Source of the DNA: Glandiceps talaboti
Lineage: Eukaryota; Hemichordata; Enteropneusta; Spengelidae
Reading direction: 5' to 3'
DNA length: 64,000 nt
Assembly (NCBI RefSeq): GCF_964340395.1
Contig: NC_135565.1
Span: 7,417,742 to 7,481,741, forward strand
The notes beneath the pieces were generated by a model, which worked only from the letters and a program-made list of their open reading frames with translations, was not told where the DNA came from and did not search any database. Position 1 is the first letter of the stretch. The number at the start of each line of letters is the position of its first letter. The position numbers and the translations under genes are program-made. Shown here one piece after another: positions 1 to 11,500 of the stretch.

Positions 1-832
1 CTGTTTGGCGTGAGATGATCAAATCAAGAGTGTGCCCACAACGATATGTGGTTTCCATAGTATGTTGTTGAAGGTTGGAGGATTCAAGTAGCTCAAGGAA
101 GTGTGATGCCTCACGATTTCTACCCGCAAGAAGTAGGTAGCCAGGAGCAGTTGTTAATGTTTCAATCAGGGAGGAGAATTGGCTAAGGAACATTGATGTT
201 GTCAACTTGTTCTTCTTTGATGGGGGTGGGCGGTATAGTGTGATCAGAGGTACTGTGGTAGACTTTGAGCTAATTGTAAGATCAGTATGTTCAAATGAGT
301 TATACTGAGTTGACGATTTATTAACTTGACACCGAATCTCTTTCGCAATAGGACATGTGATATAAATTATGATCAGGTAGGGTACTTCTGAATTCAGAGA
401 TGGCGTGATTATCGCCAGAGTTACCAGTTAGCCAGGTCTCTGTTATAGAAATAATAAAGTATTCTTACCTTCTTTGTTTATATCCTGGGTAAGTATACTT
501 GTCGGTGTATCTGGGCCGAATTGGTAGATATCTCGCTTGTGGGTATCTCAGTCTTCCAAGATGTGTGTAGAGCAAGATGTGTTCGCCAGTTCGTCCAGAT
601 GAGTTCTGTTCATTTCCTAGTATACTGGAATATTCCATTCAGTCCTTGGTGGTCGTTGGGGGCGTTGGTCACATGTCAGTCACCTGACACTACAATAACA
701 TCAAGTTGTTTTTCAGTTACAAAGTCACATAGTGATGTTATCTTTGACTTCATGGCTTGTGCATTCCATAATGCAAATGAGATGGTCCTGGGGTGATGAT
801 TTGTCCCTTTCAGCAGTGGAATGTTCATCAGG
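1..832 (-). pseudogene. LINE A: degenerate APE endonuclease domain of a non-LTR retrotransposon
   Basis: Read on the minus strand, about 690-815 gives a domain start of the type FALWNAQAMKSK...LCDFVTEKQLDVIVV, followed by in-frame stops. About 1-300 gives TVPLITLYRPPPSKKNKL, a stretch ending AGRN where the family normally has a GDFN-like motif, and GHTLDLIISR near the window edge. These are hallmark blocks of the APE-type endonuclease that precedes reverse transcriptase in CR1/L2/jockey-type LINEs. Stops and frame changes in between, and loss of the GDFN block, show the copy is dead. The reverse transcriptase would lie left of position 1. The 5' part of the same ORF appears at 1980-2240, on the other side of an inserted element. 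Confidence 0.75.
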
Positions 833-844
833 TTGCTTTTGTTA

Positions 845-916
845 CCTCCCGTAAGGGTACGGGAGGTATTAAAAGGGGAAGGTGTGTCTGTGTGTCTGTG
901 TGTCTGTGTGTCTGTG

Positions 917-951
<35 letters not shown>

Positions 952-1946
952 GTCATCATTTTCTAAAAATCGGCTGGCTCAATTGTAATGAAATTTGGGA
1001 TATATAATCTTTAGGGTAATAGCTAGACCTGATTAGGTTTTGAGCCAGATCTGTTAATGTTTAATTAGAGAAATGTGCATATTAATGAAATCAACTAATT
1101 ACGCAATATCTTAAGACTGCATACTTCAATTTCAATATAATTTAGTATATTCGTTCAACATAACAATCACATATGTCCTGTAAAGCTTGTTGGTGTACCT
1201 TTCAGTGTTAATGAATAATTTGCATAATTAATTATTTTTGGTAATTAGGCTATATCTTAAGAATACATACTTCAAATTCAACATAATTTAGTACATACGT
1301 TAACCATTAGAAAACATGTCCTATCAAGTTTCTTGATGCACCGTACAGTGTTAATGAATAATTTGCATAATTAATGATTTTCGGTAATTAGGCTATATCT
1401 TAAGAATACATACTTCAATTCCAATATAATTCAGTACATACATTAACCATAACAAATTGTGTGTCATATAAAGTTAGTTGATGTACCTTACAGTGTTAAT
1501 GAATAATTTGCATAATTAATGATTTTCGGTAATTAGGCTATATCTTAAGACTGCATACTTCAATTTCAATACAATTTAGTACAAACGTTAACCATAACAA
1601 AGCAGATATGTACTATAAAATCTTTTATATAGCTTAGTTTTAATGAAAAATGTGCATAATTAATGATTTTAGGTAACTAGGTTGTATCTTAAAAATGCAA
1701 GCTTCAAATTTCGTATAGTGTGATATTTACATCATAATAATACGCACCTGTCCTATGAAGTTTGTTGCTACAACTTTTTCCTTTGATGAGTATTTTGAAT
1801 AATGAATGATATTCAGAAATTAAGCAGTATCATAGACTCTTACATAACTTAACCTAAGAAAGCACGCTTGTCCAAAAAACAAAGCCTGTTACCATAGTTT
1901 TTTTAGTTTAATTTATTTACATAATTAGTGATTCCCTTACGGGAGG
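845..1946. mobile_element. Non-autonomous element with 13-bp inverted termini and internal ~144-bp tandem repeats
   Basis: The ends are CCTCCCGTAAGGG (845-857) and its exact reverse complement CCCTTACGGGAGG (1934-1946). The left end also folds on itself: CCTCCCGTA, loop AGGG, TACGGGAGG (845-866). Next comes a TGTC/TGTG microsatellite (884-951). About six diverged tandem units of roughly 144 bp follow, whose marker (g)TTAATGAATAATTTGCATAAT recurs near 1207, 1350, 1495 and, diverged, 1638. No coding capacity is seen. The element separates the 5' end and the endonuclease part of LINE A, so it is read as an insertion. No clear target duplication was found, and its superfamily is not assigned. Confidence 0.6.
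884..951. repeat. TGTG/TGTC microsatellite
   Basis: Alternating tgtgtctg units pass into (tgtc)n. It lies just inside the left end of the inverted-terminus element. Confidence 0.9.
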
Positions 1947-1979
1947 CATTCAGTTTAAATCTGGTTTTGGTGTATGTTG

Positions 1980-2240
1980 TTATTCTGTTCCATCTGTGCA
2001 TTTGTAATCACTTTGGTCTGATGAGTGATCATTACAGGAAGAAGTTGTTTCTTTTTTTGTTCCACTGGCACATCCTCTTTTGGTTGGCCACGTCCTGCAT
2101 ATATTAAGTGTCTTTAGCTGATTCCAGGTGTTGCAGCTAACTCTAGACAATGCACGATTGTTGAGTACTCCATTCTTGATACTAATTAAGGCAGCTCTTG
2201 TGTATATTAATGAAGCCATACTTACCAGGTGTAAGGTCAG
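1980..2240 (-). pseudogene. LINE A: 5' portion of the ORF preceding the endonuclease
   Basis: The minus-strand frame gives YTRAALISIKNG, then NQLKTLNICRTWPTKRGCASGTKK. The KRGC-x-G-x-KK type block is typical of the segment just before the APE endonuclease in invertebrate LINE ORF2 proteins. It lies in the same orientation as, and immediately upstream (in transcript sense) of, the endonuclease part at 1-832, with the 1.1-kb element in between. Family assignment is by recalled motif only. Confidence 0.5.
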
Positions 2241-2499
2241 CAGAAGACTTTCCAGGGCAGCAACAACAAAACCCAGCAAGTAAATCTGCAGCAAACTACC
2301 AACTAAACTTCAAAAAAACTTCTTCTGATAGGTCCAAAGGTATCACAGGATATTCATAAAACTAATAAGAACAGTGATTTCACGGAAAGTTCTCAAAAAC
2401 GGGTAAAATTTTAAGCTAGATCAGGAGAGCAGGTTGAGTGCAGCCTCACAGCGCAACTCATTAGCATGTTAGTTATATATTAACAATATAACAATAATA

Positions 2500-3780
2500 A
2501 CCCTAAATAAGTAAATTTGTTTACAATTCGTCGTATCCATATTTAAAACACATATTTCTATTTAAGGATCCACCTCTTCGAAAAGTAAACTTTTTTGATT
2601 TGGATGTGTTAACTTTCAAACGCCAGCGATGGCAGTAATCATACAAAATATCAAGACCTTTCTGAAGGCCTAATAGTGTTCCAGTAAAAATGACAATGTC
2701 GTTTGCATAGAGTAACATGAACATCCTGAAATGGTAAATGTCAATGCCTTCTGCGCCCCTGATAAAAAATCTTTTCCTCAATATCATATACAAAAACAGA
2801 AAAAAGAAATGGACTCAAACATTCACCTTGTCTCACTCCAGTATGAATACTAAATTTATTACTTAATTCGTTTTTTATACTTAACACGTGATTTTGCTTC
2901 AGTGTACATGGACATGATAATATTTAACATTCTTCCACGAACTCCGATCTTTAGTAACTTATACCATAAATTATCCCTTACTATATAATCAAATGCTTGT
3001 GTAAGTAGTCCATGTAGTGCAAGTGGTGCCCATACCCTGACGAAAACCCGCTGTACACCGAATAACTTTCTGTCCAATCATTAAGTCTGTTATTGAAAAT
3101 TCTGGTAAATCTATGGTATTGAGTAATGTTGTACCGCGATAATTACCCACTTCGTGAATACTTCCCTTTTTTTTGTAACGGTATAATGTCACCAACAGAC
3201 CAGAGTTCAGGAAAATACCCACTTTTGAAAATCACATTAAATAATGCGTAGAACACGAACTATATGACACAAAAATTCATTCAAAATCTTATCAGGACCA
3301 GCACTTTTGTTCAACTGAACTTGAGCATGTGTGACTTCATCAATTGTTATCTCATTATCAAGTTCACGGAACATAATCTTAACTTCATCTTTGACATGTC
3401 TCTCAAGAAAAGACGTAGTGGTCGTCATCAGCGTGGAAAATATATCATTTGGATTGTTCACCTTCTGGAAGTATTCAGCGAAATCAGATATATCAATGTT
3501 TGGAGCATTTTATTCGAGTAGCAGTTCGCAACAATTTCCAGTATTCTTTAGCGTTTTGTTTGCTAAGGGAGATTAATCGTGCTGTTTGTCTTTCATTGTA
3601 TTTAAATCGGGCATTTAGTAATGCACTTCTATAGTTAGAACGTGCTTTTATCATAATGTTGTCTATTTAAATCTAGATCTGTTTTCGCATCTCTTAAATT
3701 GTTGAGGGCCCTATAGAATTCTTTTTTCTTTCTAATTTTACAATTGTCATCTAGCCATGGAGTATTATTTTCCATATAAG
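2500..3780 (-). pseudogene. LINE B: frameshifted reverse transcriptase of a second non-LTR family
   Basis: Conserved RT blocks run in order on the minus strand: PWLDDNCKIRKKKEFYRAL (about 3760-3700), LNKSAGPDKILNEFL (about 3325-3265), GNYRGTTLLN (about 3155-3125), AGFRQGMGT (about 3050), AFDYIVRDNLWYKLLKIGVRG (about 2990-2930, catalytic block A), TGVRQGECLSPFLF (about 2850-2805, block B) and LLYANDIVIF (about 2720-2690, block C). The blocks lie in several different frames, so at least three frameshifts are present. Block C reads YAND instead of YADD, which replaces the first catalytic aspartate. The copy is cut at its 5' side by a CATA microsatellite. The clade (I/jockey-like or related) is not resolved. 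Confidence 0.75.
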
Positions 3781-3785
3781 TACAT

Positions 3786-3831
3786 ACAAGTACATACATA
3801 CATACATACATACATACATACATACACAAAT

Positions 3832-3862
<31 letters not shown>
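3786..3862. repeat. CATA/TA microsatellite
   Basis: An uninterrupted (cata)n tract passes into (ta)n. It lies between the 5' break of LINE B and the left terminal repeat of the MULE remnant. Confidence 0.95.
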
Positions 3863-3979
3863 CGTTTCGCCCCATAAACAGTTCGACCCATTGCCAGTTC
3901 GCACCTACTTAGTCGTTTCGCCCATACGTTTGGTCGTTTCGCCCCACGTGGTAAACAATGGTTATGGGTTAGAATACGC
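3863..3979 (+). repeat. Left terminal inverted repeat of the MULE remnant
   Basis: Matches the reverse complement of 8092-8210, from CGTTTCGCCCC to GAATACGCA. It contains three to four degenerate GTTTCGCCCCA sub-repeats. Confidence 0.75.
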
Positions 3980-4221
3980 AGTTTAACTATTTACAATTTC
4001 ATCATTACAATCCAAATGAACAAAAGAGAGAAGTTTTACAACTTTTACTATTTACATCAATACAGTCCAAATTAACAAAACAAATCATTGTTCGATTGGT
4101 TTTTACATTGTTACTAGACGGGTCCGTTTAAGTAAGCACATCCTTTGTGAAGTTGATTTGCTGTTTTCGTTCCGTTATTATATGTGTCCCATAGTGCGAA
4201 TATCTTTTGTTGTAATTTCAC

Positions 4222-4379
4222 TTACTTCTTCCTATGTTGCCGTGTGAGTTTGCCGTCCGAAACGAGACGAATGTTCATTTCTGTAATGCGAGATTCTTGG
4301 TGGAGAAATTCTACAAGCTGGTACAGCGACCTCCGGCGCGACGATTAATAGCGTAGTGCCACCCTTCTATGTTGTTATT
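4222..4379 (-). pseudogene. Frameshifted C-terminal fragment of a MULE-type transposase
   Basis: The minus strand reads NNNIEGWHYAINRRAGGRC. After a one-base frame change it reads YQLVEFLHQESRITEMNIRL, then VSDGKLTRQHRKK and a stop. An N-N-x-x-E-G-W-H-x-x-[IL]-N block, followed by a leucine-rich helix and a basic tail, is the pattern I know from the C-terminal part of MULE-domain proteins in invertebrate genomes. It sits inside the 118-bp inverted repeats. The frameshift and the absence of the DDE core upstream mark it as dead. No database search was possible. Confidence 0.5.
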
Positions 4380-4471
4380 CGTATATAGCGTAGTTTAGTC
4401 TTTAAACTGTTGCATTGCAATGAAAGATAAACAGAGATATCGAGTGTGAGTAAAGTAATACATGTACATAC

Positions 4472-4560
4472 CCTTGGTACATCTTCTATGCTGTCTTCGC
4501 TTGCACTCATCGCATTCCAATGACTGTTGTCTTGGCGTTACTTCTAGATTGAACTGCACA
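4472..4560 (-). pseudogene. Zinc-finger-like exon remnant (CxxC-HxxC) of the MULE element
   Basis: The minus-strand frame gives TPRQQSLECDECKRRQHRRC then TKG, a CxxC-x4-HxxC metal-binding pattern. The open stretch ends at a good donor (AAGG|GTATGTAC). Similar CDxCxRWQHRxC fingers accompany MULE-type transposases in invertebrates, as I recall them. It lies just upstream, in transcript sense, of the transposase C-terminal fragment. The coding core between the two is absent. Confidence 0.4.
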
Positions 4561-5689
4561 CATGGATATTTTGGAACTAGGACGTGTCGGTTCTTCTTGT
4601 GTCTTGTATTCATCTTGGATATTGGATATTGCATATGTATAGTTGTTCTCGGTCTCGTAGTCGTACTGAGTCAGTACTGGTAAAGTTCCGTACTGGAGCA
4701 CGCTTTTTATACAATTTTGTGGTAATGTGATCACATGATTAATGTCACATAAGAAGACAAGGCATTGCTGGATTAATTAACAAGAATATGTTTCTTTATT
4801 AAAACAAAACGTGTCGCGTGCCCAGAAGATCAAAGTGACACGCGTACACCGTCCGTCACTCAAAAGAAATAACCGGCACTAATTGGCGACCTCTATTGTC
4901 TTCCGGCACCACACAGTAAACATAATGTAAATATTTAACCCATTTAAAAAAACAAAAACAAAAACAAACGTTGTTTATCTAAGTCAGCAGACAACCATAA
5001 TATTATTATTTTTACTATAATAAATATATGCACGGTGCATGGATTTACGTCACTTCATGACTCAAGGGACAACTAGCTATGTATGCAAGCAGGACTAAAT
5101 ACCCGGACATACACATGTATATTAGTTTGCACAGGCTGATACTATAAACATTCGAACATAAATCATGAGGACGAGTTTTGGTCAATTGTCCCTCCTTCTG
5201 TACTCATTGAATTACTTGTGTGCTCTGAGTTACTTTGTTACTTGTATGTGCTTCAATCATAGACAAAATGTCTATGCTGCAATTAACTTTTTTCTTTCAA
5301 CAACCTCGCCGCTAGTTAGTCTGTTGTCGTCATTCAATTGTTTGCTACAATGTTTCTAAAGACGTGAGAACGATCCGACAAGGCCACAAAGACGTAACAG
5401 TAGTCATTCTATAGGCTTGACATAGACATATGTTTGTCCATCATGGCCTATGTCAATGGAGTGTGAATGATTACAACGAATAGAAAAAGCTATGACAGCT
5501 GTCTATCAATCGACTAAACTACGTCGACATGACATAAAAATTCATACAAACTCGGCATCGTTCGCAAAAACCCGAAACCATTGTATTTGTAAACGGTCGG
5601 CAACGCAGCTATCAGATAAAGTGAACAAATACTGATCGAGTTCTCTCTACCCATTCGCCTTGAAACGTAAACGGGTTGTACAATATACA

Positions 5690-7790
5690 ATACAATACAA
5701 TACAATAGATCTTTATTATCCCAGTATGGGCAATTCTTTGCGCGACAGTTAAACGTATAAAAAACTACACAAAATATTAAAATACTGTGACAGGATACAT
5801 TAAAATAAATACAATAAATACGGCTAAAAATAAGGTACAGTAACATTAAAACATTGAAACAATGGGCTGCTATGCATTCCTGACTTGATTAAGAAAAGAT
5901 ATGGCTGTTGGAATAAATGAATATTTTGTTCTGTTTGTTCTAGTCCTTGGAACCCTAAAGCGCCGTCCTGATGGTAAAATGTCAAACTCTTGGTAAAGGG
6001 GGTGCTGACTATTCCTCAGTATGGAATTGGCTTTGTTCAGGACTTGTTTCCTGTACAGTGTGCTAAGGCTAGTTTGTTGAACACCAATAATTTTACTGCA
6101 GATATTAACTATTCTACCAAGCTTGTTTTTGTTTTGAACACTCAGATTACCAAACCAACAGATTAGTGAAAAACTTAAAATACTCTCAATAAATGATCTG
6201 TAAAAAAGATTTAACATCGTTTTATCAACTTTGAAGAAATTGAGCTTCCTTAAGAAAAATAAACGCTGCTGACCTTTACGTAAAATCATATCAGTGTTAT
6301 TCTCCCATCTCAGTTTGTTGTCTAACATTGAACCCAGGTATTTATATTGCTCTACAACCTCCACTTCTTTTCCCTTTATGATTGTTGCTTCAGGCTGTGG
6401 TGCATCTCTCCTAAAATCTATACACATATCCTTGGTCTTATCAACATTCAGTTAAAGAAATGAACTGTCACACCACTTAACAAAATCATCAACTATAGGC
6501 CCATGGTCATTTTCATGGTTCTGGAGCAAACTGACAATGGCTGAATCATCTGCAAACTTGACTATGTGTCTATCATCATGTTGACTTCTGCAGTCATCAG
6601 TGTACAAGATATACAATAGTGGTGACAGTACACAACCTTGAGGGGAGCCTGTAGATGACATACAAATGTCAGACAAAGTGCCATTTACTCGAACTTGTTG
6701 GGATCTATTAGTTAAAAAATCTAAAATCCATCCAACTACCTTGCAGTTGACATTAAAACGTGACAACAATTTTTGAGTTAAAATATGTGGTTGGATTGTG
6801 TTAAAAGCTGAAGAAAAGTCAACAAATAGTACCCGGGCATGTGTTTTGTTACCTTCAATATGCTTATTAATGAAATTTAAAAGGGTCAAAGTGGCATCCT
6901 CCACCCCCCTACCCGCTCTGTACGCAAACTGCAATGGGTCCAACATGGCCTGTGTTTTGTCTAGAATATGACTCTTGATAATTTTTTCAAAGGACTTCAT
7001 CACAAGTGATGTCAGAGCCACTGGTCTAAAATCATTTAGAACTTTAGGATTAACTTTCTTTGCCACGGGGACAACAGTGGCCTGCTTCCACAAATTGGGT
7101 ATTGTTTGTTGGTCAAGGGACAACTGGAAAATAAAATGGAAAATACTACATAACTGATTTGCACATGATTTGAGGACATGACCACTTATACTATCAGGAC
7201 CTGGGCTTTTCCTAGTTTTGGAACTTTTCAATGACTTGCGTACATCATCCAATTCAATCAACACCCGTTCATTGGTGATAACTCCCTCTCTGATATTACT
7301 CTGTTCCATACTAAAGTCATGAATATCAAATCTGCAGTAAAACTTATTTAGTACATCCGCAAATTCTTTGTCTGATTTGTTTTCCCATTTAATGCTATCC
7401 CCATTCCCCTTATTCTTTAAACCTGCCATAATTTTCATACCATCCCAAGCTGATGTCAAAGATCCAGAGCTCAATTTATTTTCAATTTTATCCTTGAACT
7501 TCTCCTTAGCTTTCCTAATTTCAGATATGACCTCTCTCTGAACTTCTTTATATTTACCTAAGTTGCCCTCCTTAAACACTCTCTTCTTTTTGTTAAGCAA
7601 AAATTTCAGGGATTTTGTAACCCAAGGTTTGTCATTTGGATAAATCTTACAAAGTTTAAGTGGCACTAAGTTACCCTCACAAAAAGAAATATAGCTGCTA
7701 ACAACATCAGTAAGTTCGTTGATGTCCTGACAAGAGTTTTTAAACAAGTCCCATACATGGTTTTGATGCGAAGTTGTGTATCAATCGACC
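5690..7790 (-). mobile_element. LINE C: 5'-truncated CR1/L2-like non-LTR retrotransposon
   Basis: This minus-strand element consists of an RT ORF (7777 down to 5870) and a 3' end with TATTG pentamer repeats (plus-strand ACAAT repeats at 5681-5708), as seen in CR1/L2-like tails. The endonuclease half is absent, so it is 5'-truncated near 7780. The 11-mer TATCAATCGAC occurs at 5504-5514 and 7779-7789, just outside the element on both sides. This could be a target duplication if the element extends to 5515. It sits within the MULE remnant and so inserted after it. Confidence 0.8.
5870..7747 (-). pseudogene. LINE C reverse transcriptase ORF with one in-frame stop
   Basis: An open frame of 431 codons is followed, in the same frame after a single TAA at 6452-6454 and eight further codons, by 185 codons ending in the conserved tail HPLYQEFDILPSGRRFR. 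RT blocks are present and intact: LNDFRPVALTSLVMKSFE, VDFSSAFNTI (catalytic Asp), TGSPQGCVLSPLLYILYTDD and KFADDSAIV (both Asp). The frame stays open upstream of the first Met to about 7777, so the ORF is truncated rather than starting there. Apart from the nonsense codon the domain looks little decayed, which suggests a fairly recent insertion. The class is CR1/L2-like by motif. Confidence 0.85.
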
Positions 7791-8091
7791 AGATCGCGGT
7801 AAAACTTCAAGCAAACTTGCTTCAGAATAGGGCGACATCATGAAATTAAAAGACAAGTTACATGTACATTGTAATGAAAATTGCAAAAAAGTCGGAATGA
7901 TCGTCCGTACTCATGGACTAAGGTTGTACTTCAACTTCAAGTTGACCTATAAACACGGCACGTGTCAGTGGTTTTCATCATTACTCGGTTTAGTAACAGG
8001 AGATACTACGTAGTAATCTGAAAAAATACCGTAATTTGTTTTACGAATGTGGCCGTAATGTTTCGATCGTGGGAAAGCACTGTCTCAAAAT

Positions 8092-8210
8092 TGCGTATTC
8101 TAACCCATAACCATTGTTTACCACATGGGGCGAAACCACCAAACCACTGGGGCGAAACGACTAAGTAGGTGCGAACTGGCAATGGGGCGAACTGGTTATG
8201 GGGCGAAACG
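8092..8210 (-). repeat. Right terminal inverted repeat of the MULE remnant
   Basis: Inverted copy of 3863-3979. The outermost bases are GGGGCGAAACG. Confidence 0.75.
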
Positions 8211-8229
8211 ACCAGACACCTATACGTTA

Positions 8230-8405
8230 ATGACGTAACTAGTTTAAGTGTTCTTTCAAGCAGAACTCTCACTAATACATCCATGGTTACATGTATAATT
8301 TCCACAATTTTAGATTGTACATATGTAATACTAAGTTTTCCTGCTATGGATGGATGGATGGATGTACTTTATTAACATGAATCCTAAACTTATAAACATG
8401 ATTAA
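8230..8405 (-). repeat. Dispersed repeat copy, inverted relative to 40374-40545
   Basis: From GACGTAACTAGTTT to CCTAAACTTATA, the segment matches the reverse complement of 40374-40545 almost base for base. It includes a GGAT/GATG tetramer run next to TACTTTATTAACATGAATCC, which looks like a LINE 3' tail (AATAAAGTACATCCATCC on the other strand). Confidence 0.7.
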
Positions 8406-8500
8406 TACATACATACATACATACATACATACATACATACATACATACATACACACATATACACAAACAAACAAACATATACTTACACTTACATACACAC
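8406..8500. repeat. CATA microsatellite
   Basis: A (cata)n tract of about 50 bp followed by CA-rich degenerate repeats. Confidence 0.9.
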
Positions 8501-11500
8501 TTACTCATGTATATATAATACATGGTGAAGAGTACAGATGTATGCTGTAAGCTTATTGTCATGGTGGAAATGCAAATTGTGTGAGATCAGAGATCACTAT
8601 GTATCAAAATTTCAAAAGCTGCCACATTTGAGTTGAAGACATACACCCCTTTATTATTAATACAAGATAAACAAGATAGGAGTAAAAAATGAAATAACAT
8701 ATGACACAATGACTTCAAAATCTCACTGCTGTACCGTTTCTGACCATGGAGATTTAGAGTGTAGCTGTTTTATTTTGCAACAGCACCCTCTATGACAGGA
8801 ATGATAAAGTATCAATGAACATGTGTTGTTTTCCCAACATAGATGGCGCTATTGCAATTTTTTGCTCTGACATGGTGCTTAGGTTATCTCTATCCACATC
8901 TGCACATATATCAAACATGAATACTTCTAAACTCTGAATCTCAATTTTTACAAACCAGTATAGTATACATTATCATGAGATATAAGTCTAGATGCTATAT
9001 GTGGCTTCAAATCTCAAGATCTCTCTCCACCCTGTCTAGCTCAATGACAAAACATGACTTAAATCATGCAAATAAGTCACTAAACCCCCAACTGTTAGAA
9101 TGGTATGAATATTGTACAGTTAGCATCCTTGATATCACAAATATACCATATTTGGACATATAACTGTCCCTGATAAACACTAACTTATCATTGGGCAGAA
9201 TTCTGTGATTGATCAACAAAGACATGATGTTAATGACTGTGGGTGGCTTCTTTTGAATCTCAAATTTCATCTCTGTATCTCTCTGAGCTAGACGTGAGAA
9301 AAGATTTTAAAGCCATGGATAGGACTTCTACAATTGCAATGAAAAGTTGAAACTAATTACATCATAATTTATGTTAATACCTATATATACATATTAAAGC
9401 AATAATTTGAAAAAAATAATACAACTCTGAATATGACATTGAACATATGTACATTGTAGCCTTCAGTAACCTATCCATTTATGAATATTTTGCTCATAAT
9501 TTACATACATAATTATTCAAATGGGAATTAGACAGGTGGACATCTACCTATCTTCCCTAGGTACTTTAGTAGGTTTCCCTACAGGATGGTTTCATGAAGG
9601 GTAGTAAGTACATACAATAATGGAGTTCTCTCAGTATGTGGTGTGGGCTCCCCCACAACAGCGCCCTCATTGGGGTGGTTACCACAAATATTGTAGATGG
9701 GTATTTTATAATACTGTACTCTTTGACTAAAATAGCACAAGGTAATGAATTTAATGTATGTTCTGCTAAATTTTAAGGGGTTCCAAAACTTGGCTAACTC
9801 ACCAATATGCACACGAGAACATTACTACAAACACAATATATTTACTGTGCACATCAGAATGGTTAGGTCAGAGTAAGGCTACAGTGTAAATTTGTGTGTT
9901 CATATCTAAGGCACCATCATGTACTTTTTTACCATTAAATTCATACAAAACCATTTTCACTACATTTCTGTTTAGGTAATTTTTGCAATTATTCATTTCA
10001 CACTCTTTCAGTATATGACCAAATTGATACATATCGCCATAAACATAGTCTGGTTCAGTCTAATTGCATCACACAACAAACATCACATTCATTGAACATT
10101 TTTTTGAAAAAAATTCCAATGTCATCACTATGCAATTCATTTCAAATCTTACAAGGTCTTACTAGATCAATACATTTACATCCATTCATGTGGGGAAACT
10201 TCACAATTCAGTCACTAAATTCAACTCTAACATCTATGTGTTCCCTTTGGGCTTATTTTATACACTTTTTATAGTTCAGTTTACATGAAATTCACCTGCT
10301 TTTAGCACATAACATAGTTTCAAAACAGATACTATGTATGAATAACTTCAGAGAATAAAACATCTCAAAATCTATCCACTTTTCTAGCCTAACTCACTCC
10401 ACGATACTAGGGTTTCAAATCCAGGTAACAATTACTGACAATGGATTACATGGGCTCAATATCTTTATCTGGACCAAATTGTTCAATATATAGCTCTCTC
10501 CCAGACAAAAGTTTCCACAGGTAAATATTAATCTAGATCCACACTACACATATGCCATTGTAGAATTTTTTTTCCAATTACACTCATATAATTTGGTCTA
10601 AAGTTTCACTCCTGGATGCTGACAATCATGCAGCTGTGATGCGATGCTTATCTCAATAACATTCACAATATATCTATACTTTTCTGATGTTATTAGAAAG
10701 ACCACAGCTTATTCTTTAATAATTTTGCTGATTTCCATACCATAAATTGCAAACTTGGATATATATACATATATGTTAAGCATTATCAAATAATAGACTA
10801 CATATGCTCTTGAGTAAGTAAAATGTAAATGCACAAACAAATATACACGTGTGCAAAAATGGTCAGATTATAGAAAAAGAGACCCTTGAATGAATATCAC
10901 AAATGTCTTTATCAAAATAGTTTTCAATTTTGGGGAGGAAACTTTAATTTTAAAGAACTTGAAGCTGGATGTGAGCAAACCCATAAAACATCAACTTTTT
11001 GAATTTATGGTTTAAAATTCAGTAATACTTAGTTGAATTGTAAATGATATTTTTTTAATTCCTGTACTAGCTGTATCTGGAGTATTATTTTATCAGACAA
11101 TTAAAAATGTATTTACTGAAAATTGTTAAAATACCAATAATTGGACATTGTGCAATGTCAAATAGAGGTCAATTGTAGGCACTAATTTTTGGGTACATAG
11201 CCACAAATAAACTTGGATACATTGCACCAAGCTGTATGATGTACTGTTACACACTATATGTTTACCCACAGCAGTAATGCAAAACTGTTCAATGTGAAAA
11301 GGTATAATAATTAAGTCATATTAACTAATGAAACAGTATCAAAAACAGTTTTCTAGTTTGCAGCTAGTACAGGTTAACAGTTCAATTGTCCACTTATACA
11401 TCTGTATACACTGCATATTGTTGTTGCTATTTGCTATCTTGAAATAATAATGTACAGTACATGCTATGTTATCAGAGTTCAAGATTTTGAAAAGACATCT

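Larger units (their letters stand above)
3863..8210. mobile_element. Mutator-like (MULE) DNA transposon remnant with ~118-bp terminal inverted repeats
   Basis: Positions 3863-3979 and 8092-8210 are inverted copies of each other, with a few mismatches. Both begin CGTTTCGCCCC and run to TTAGAATACGCA, and both contain short internal repeats of GTTTCGCCCCA. Between them, on the minus strand, lie remnants of a transposase (4222-4379) and a CxxC...HxxC finger (4472-4560). Long terminal repeats together with a transposase of this kind fit Mutator-like elements. Most of the transposase core is missing, and a LINE (LINE C) is inserted at about 5.5/5.7-7.8 kb. Without the LINE the element would be about 2.1 kb. 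No target duplication is visible; the left flank is microsatellite. Confidence 0.6.

Noticed and set aside
521-796. 91-codon plus-strand frame
   Set aside because: It is the antisense shadow of the LINE A endonuclease remnant.
8406-8500. Possible CRISPR-like or regularly spaced repeat
   Set aside because: All regular arrays in the window are head-to-tail micro- or minisatellites without spacers, in a eukaryotic context.
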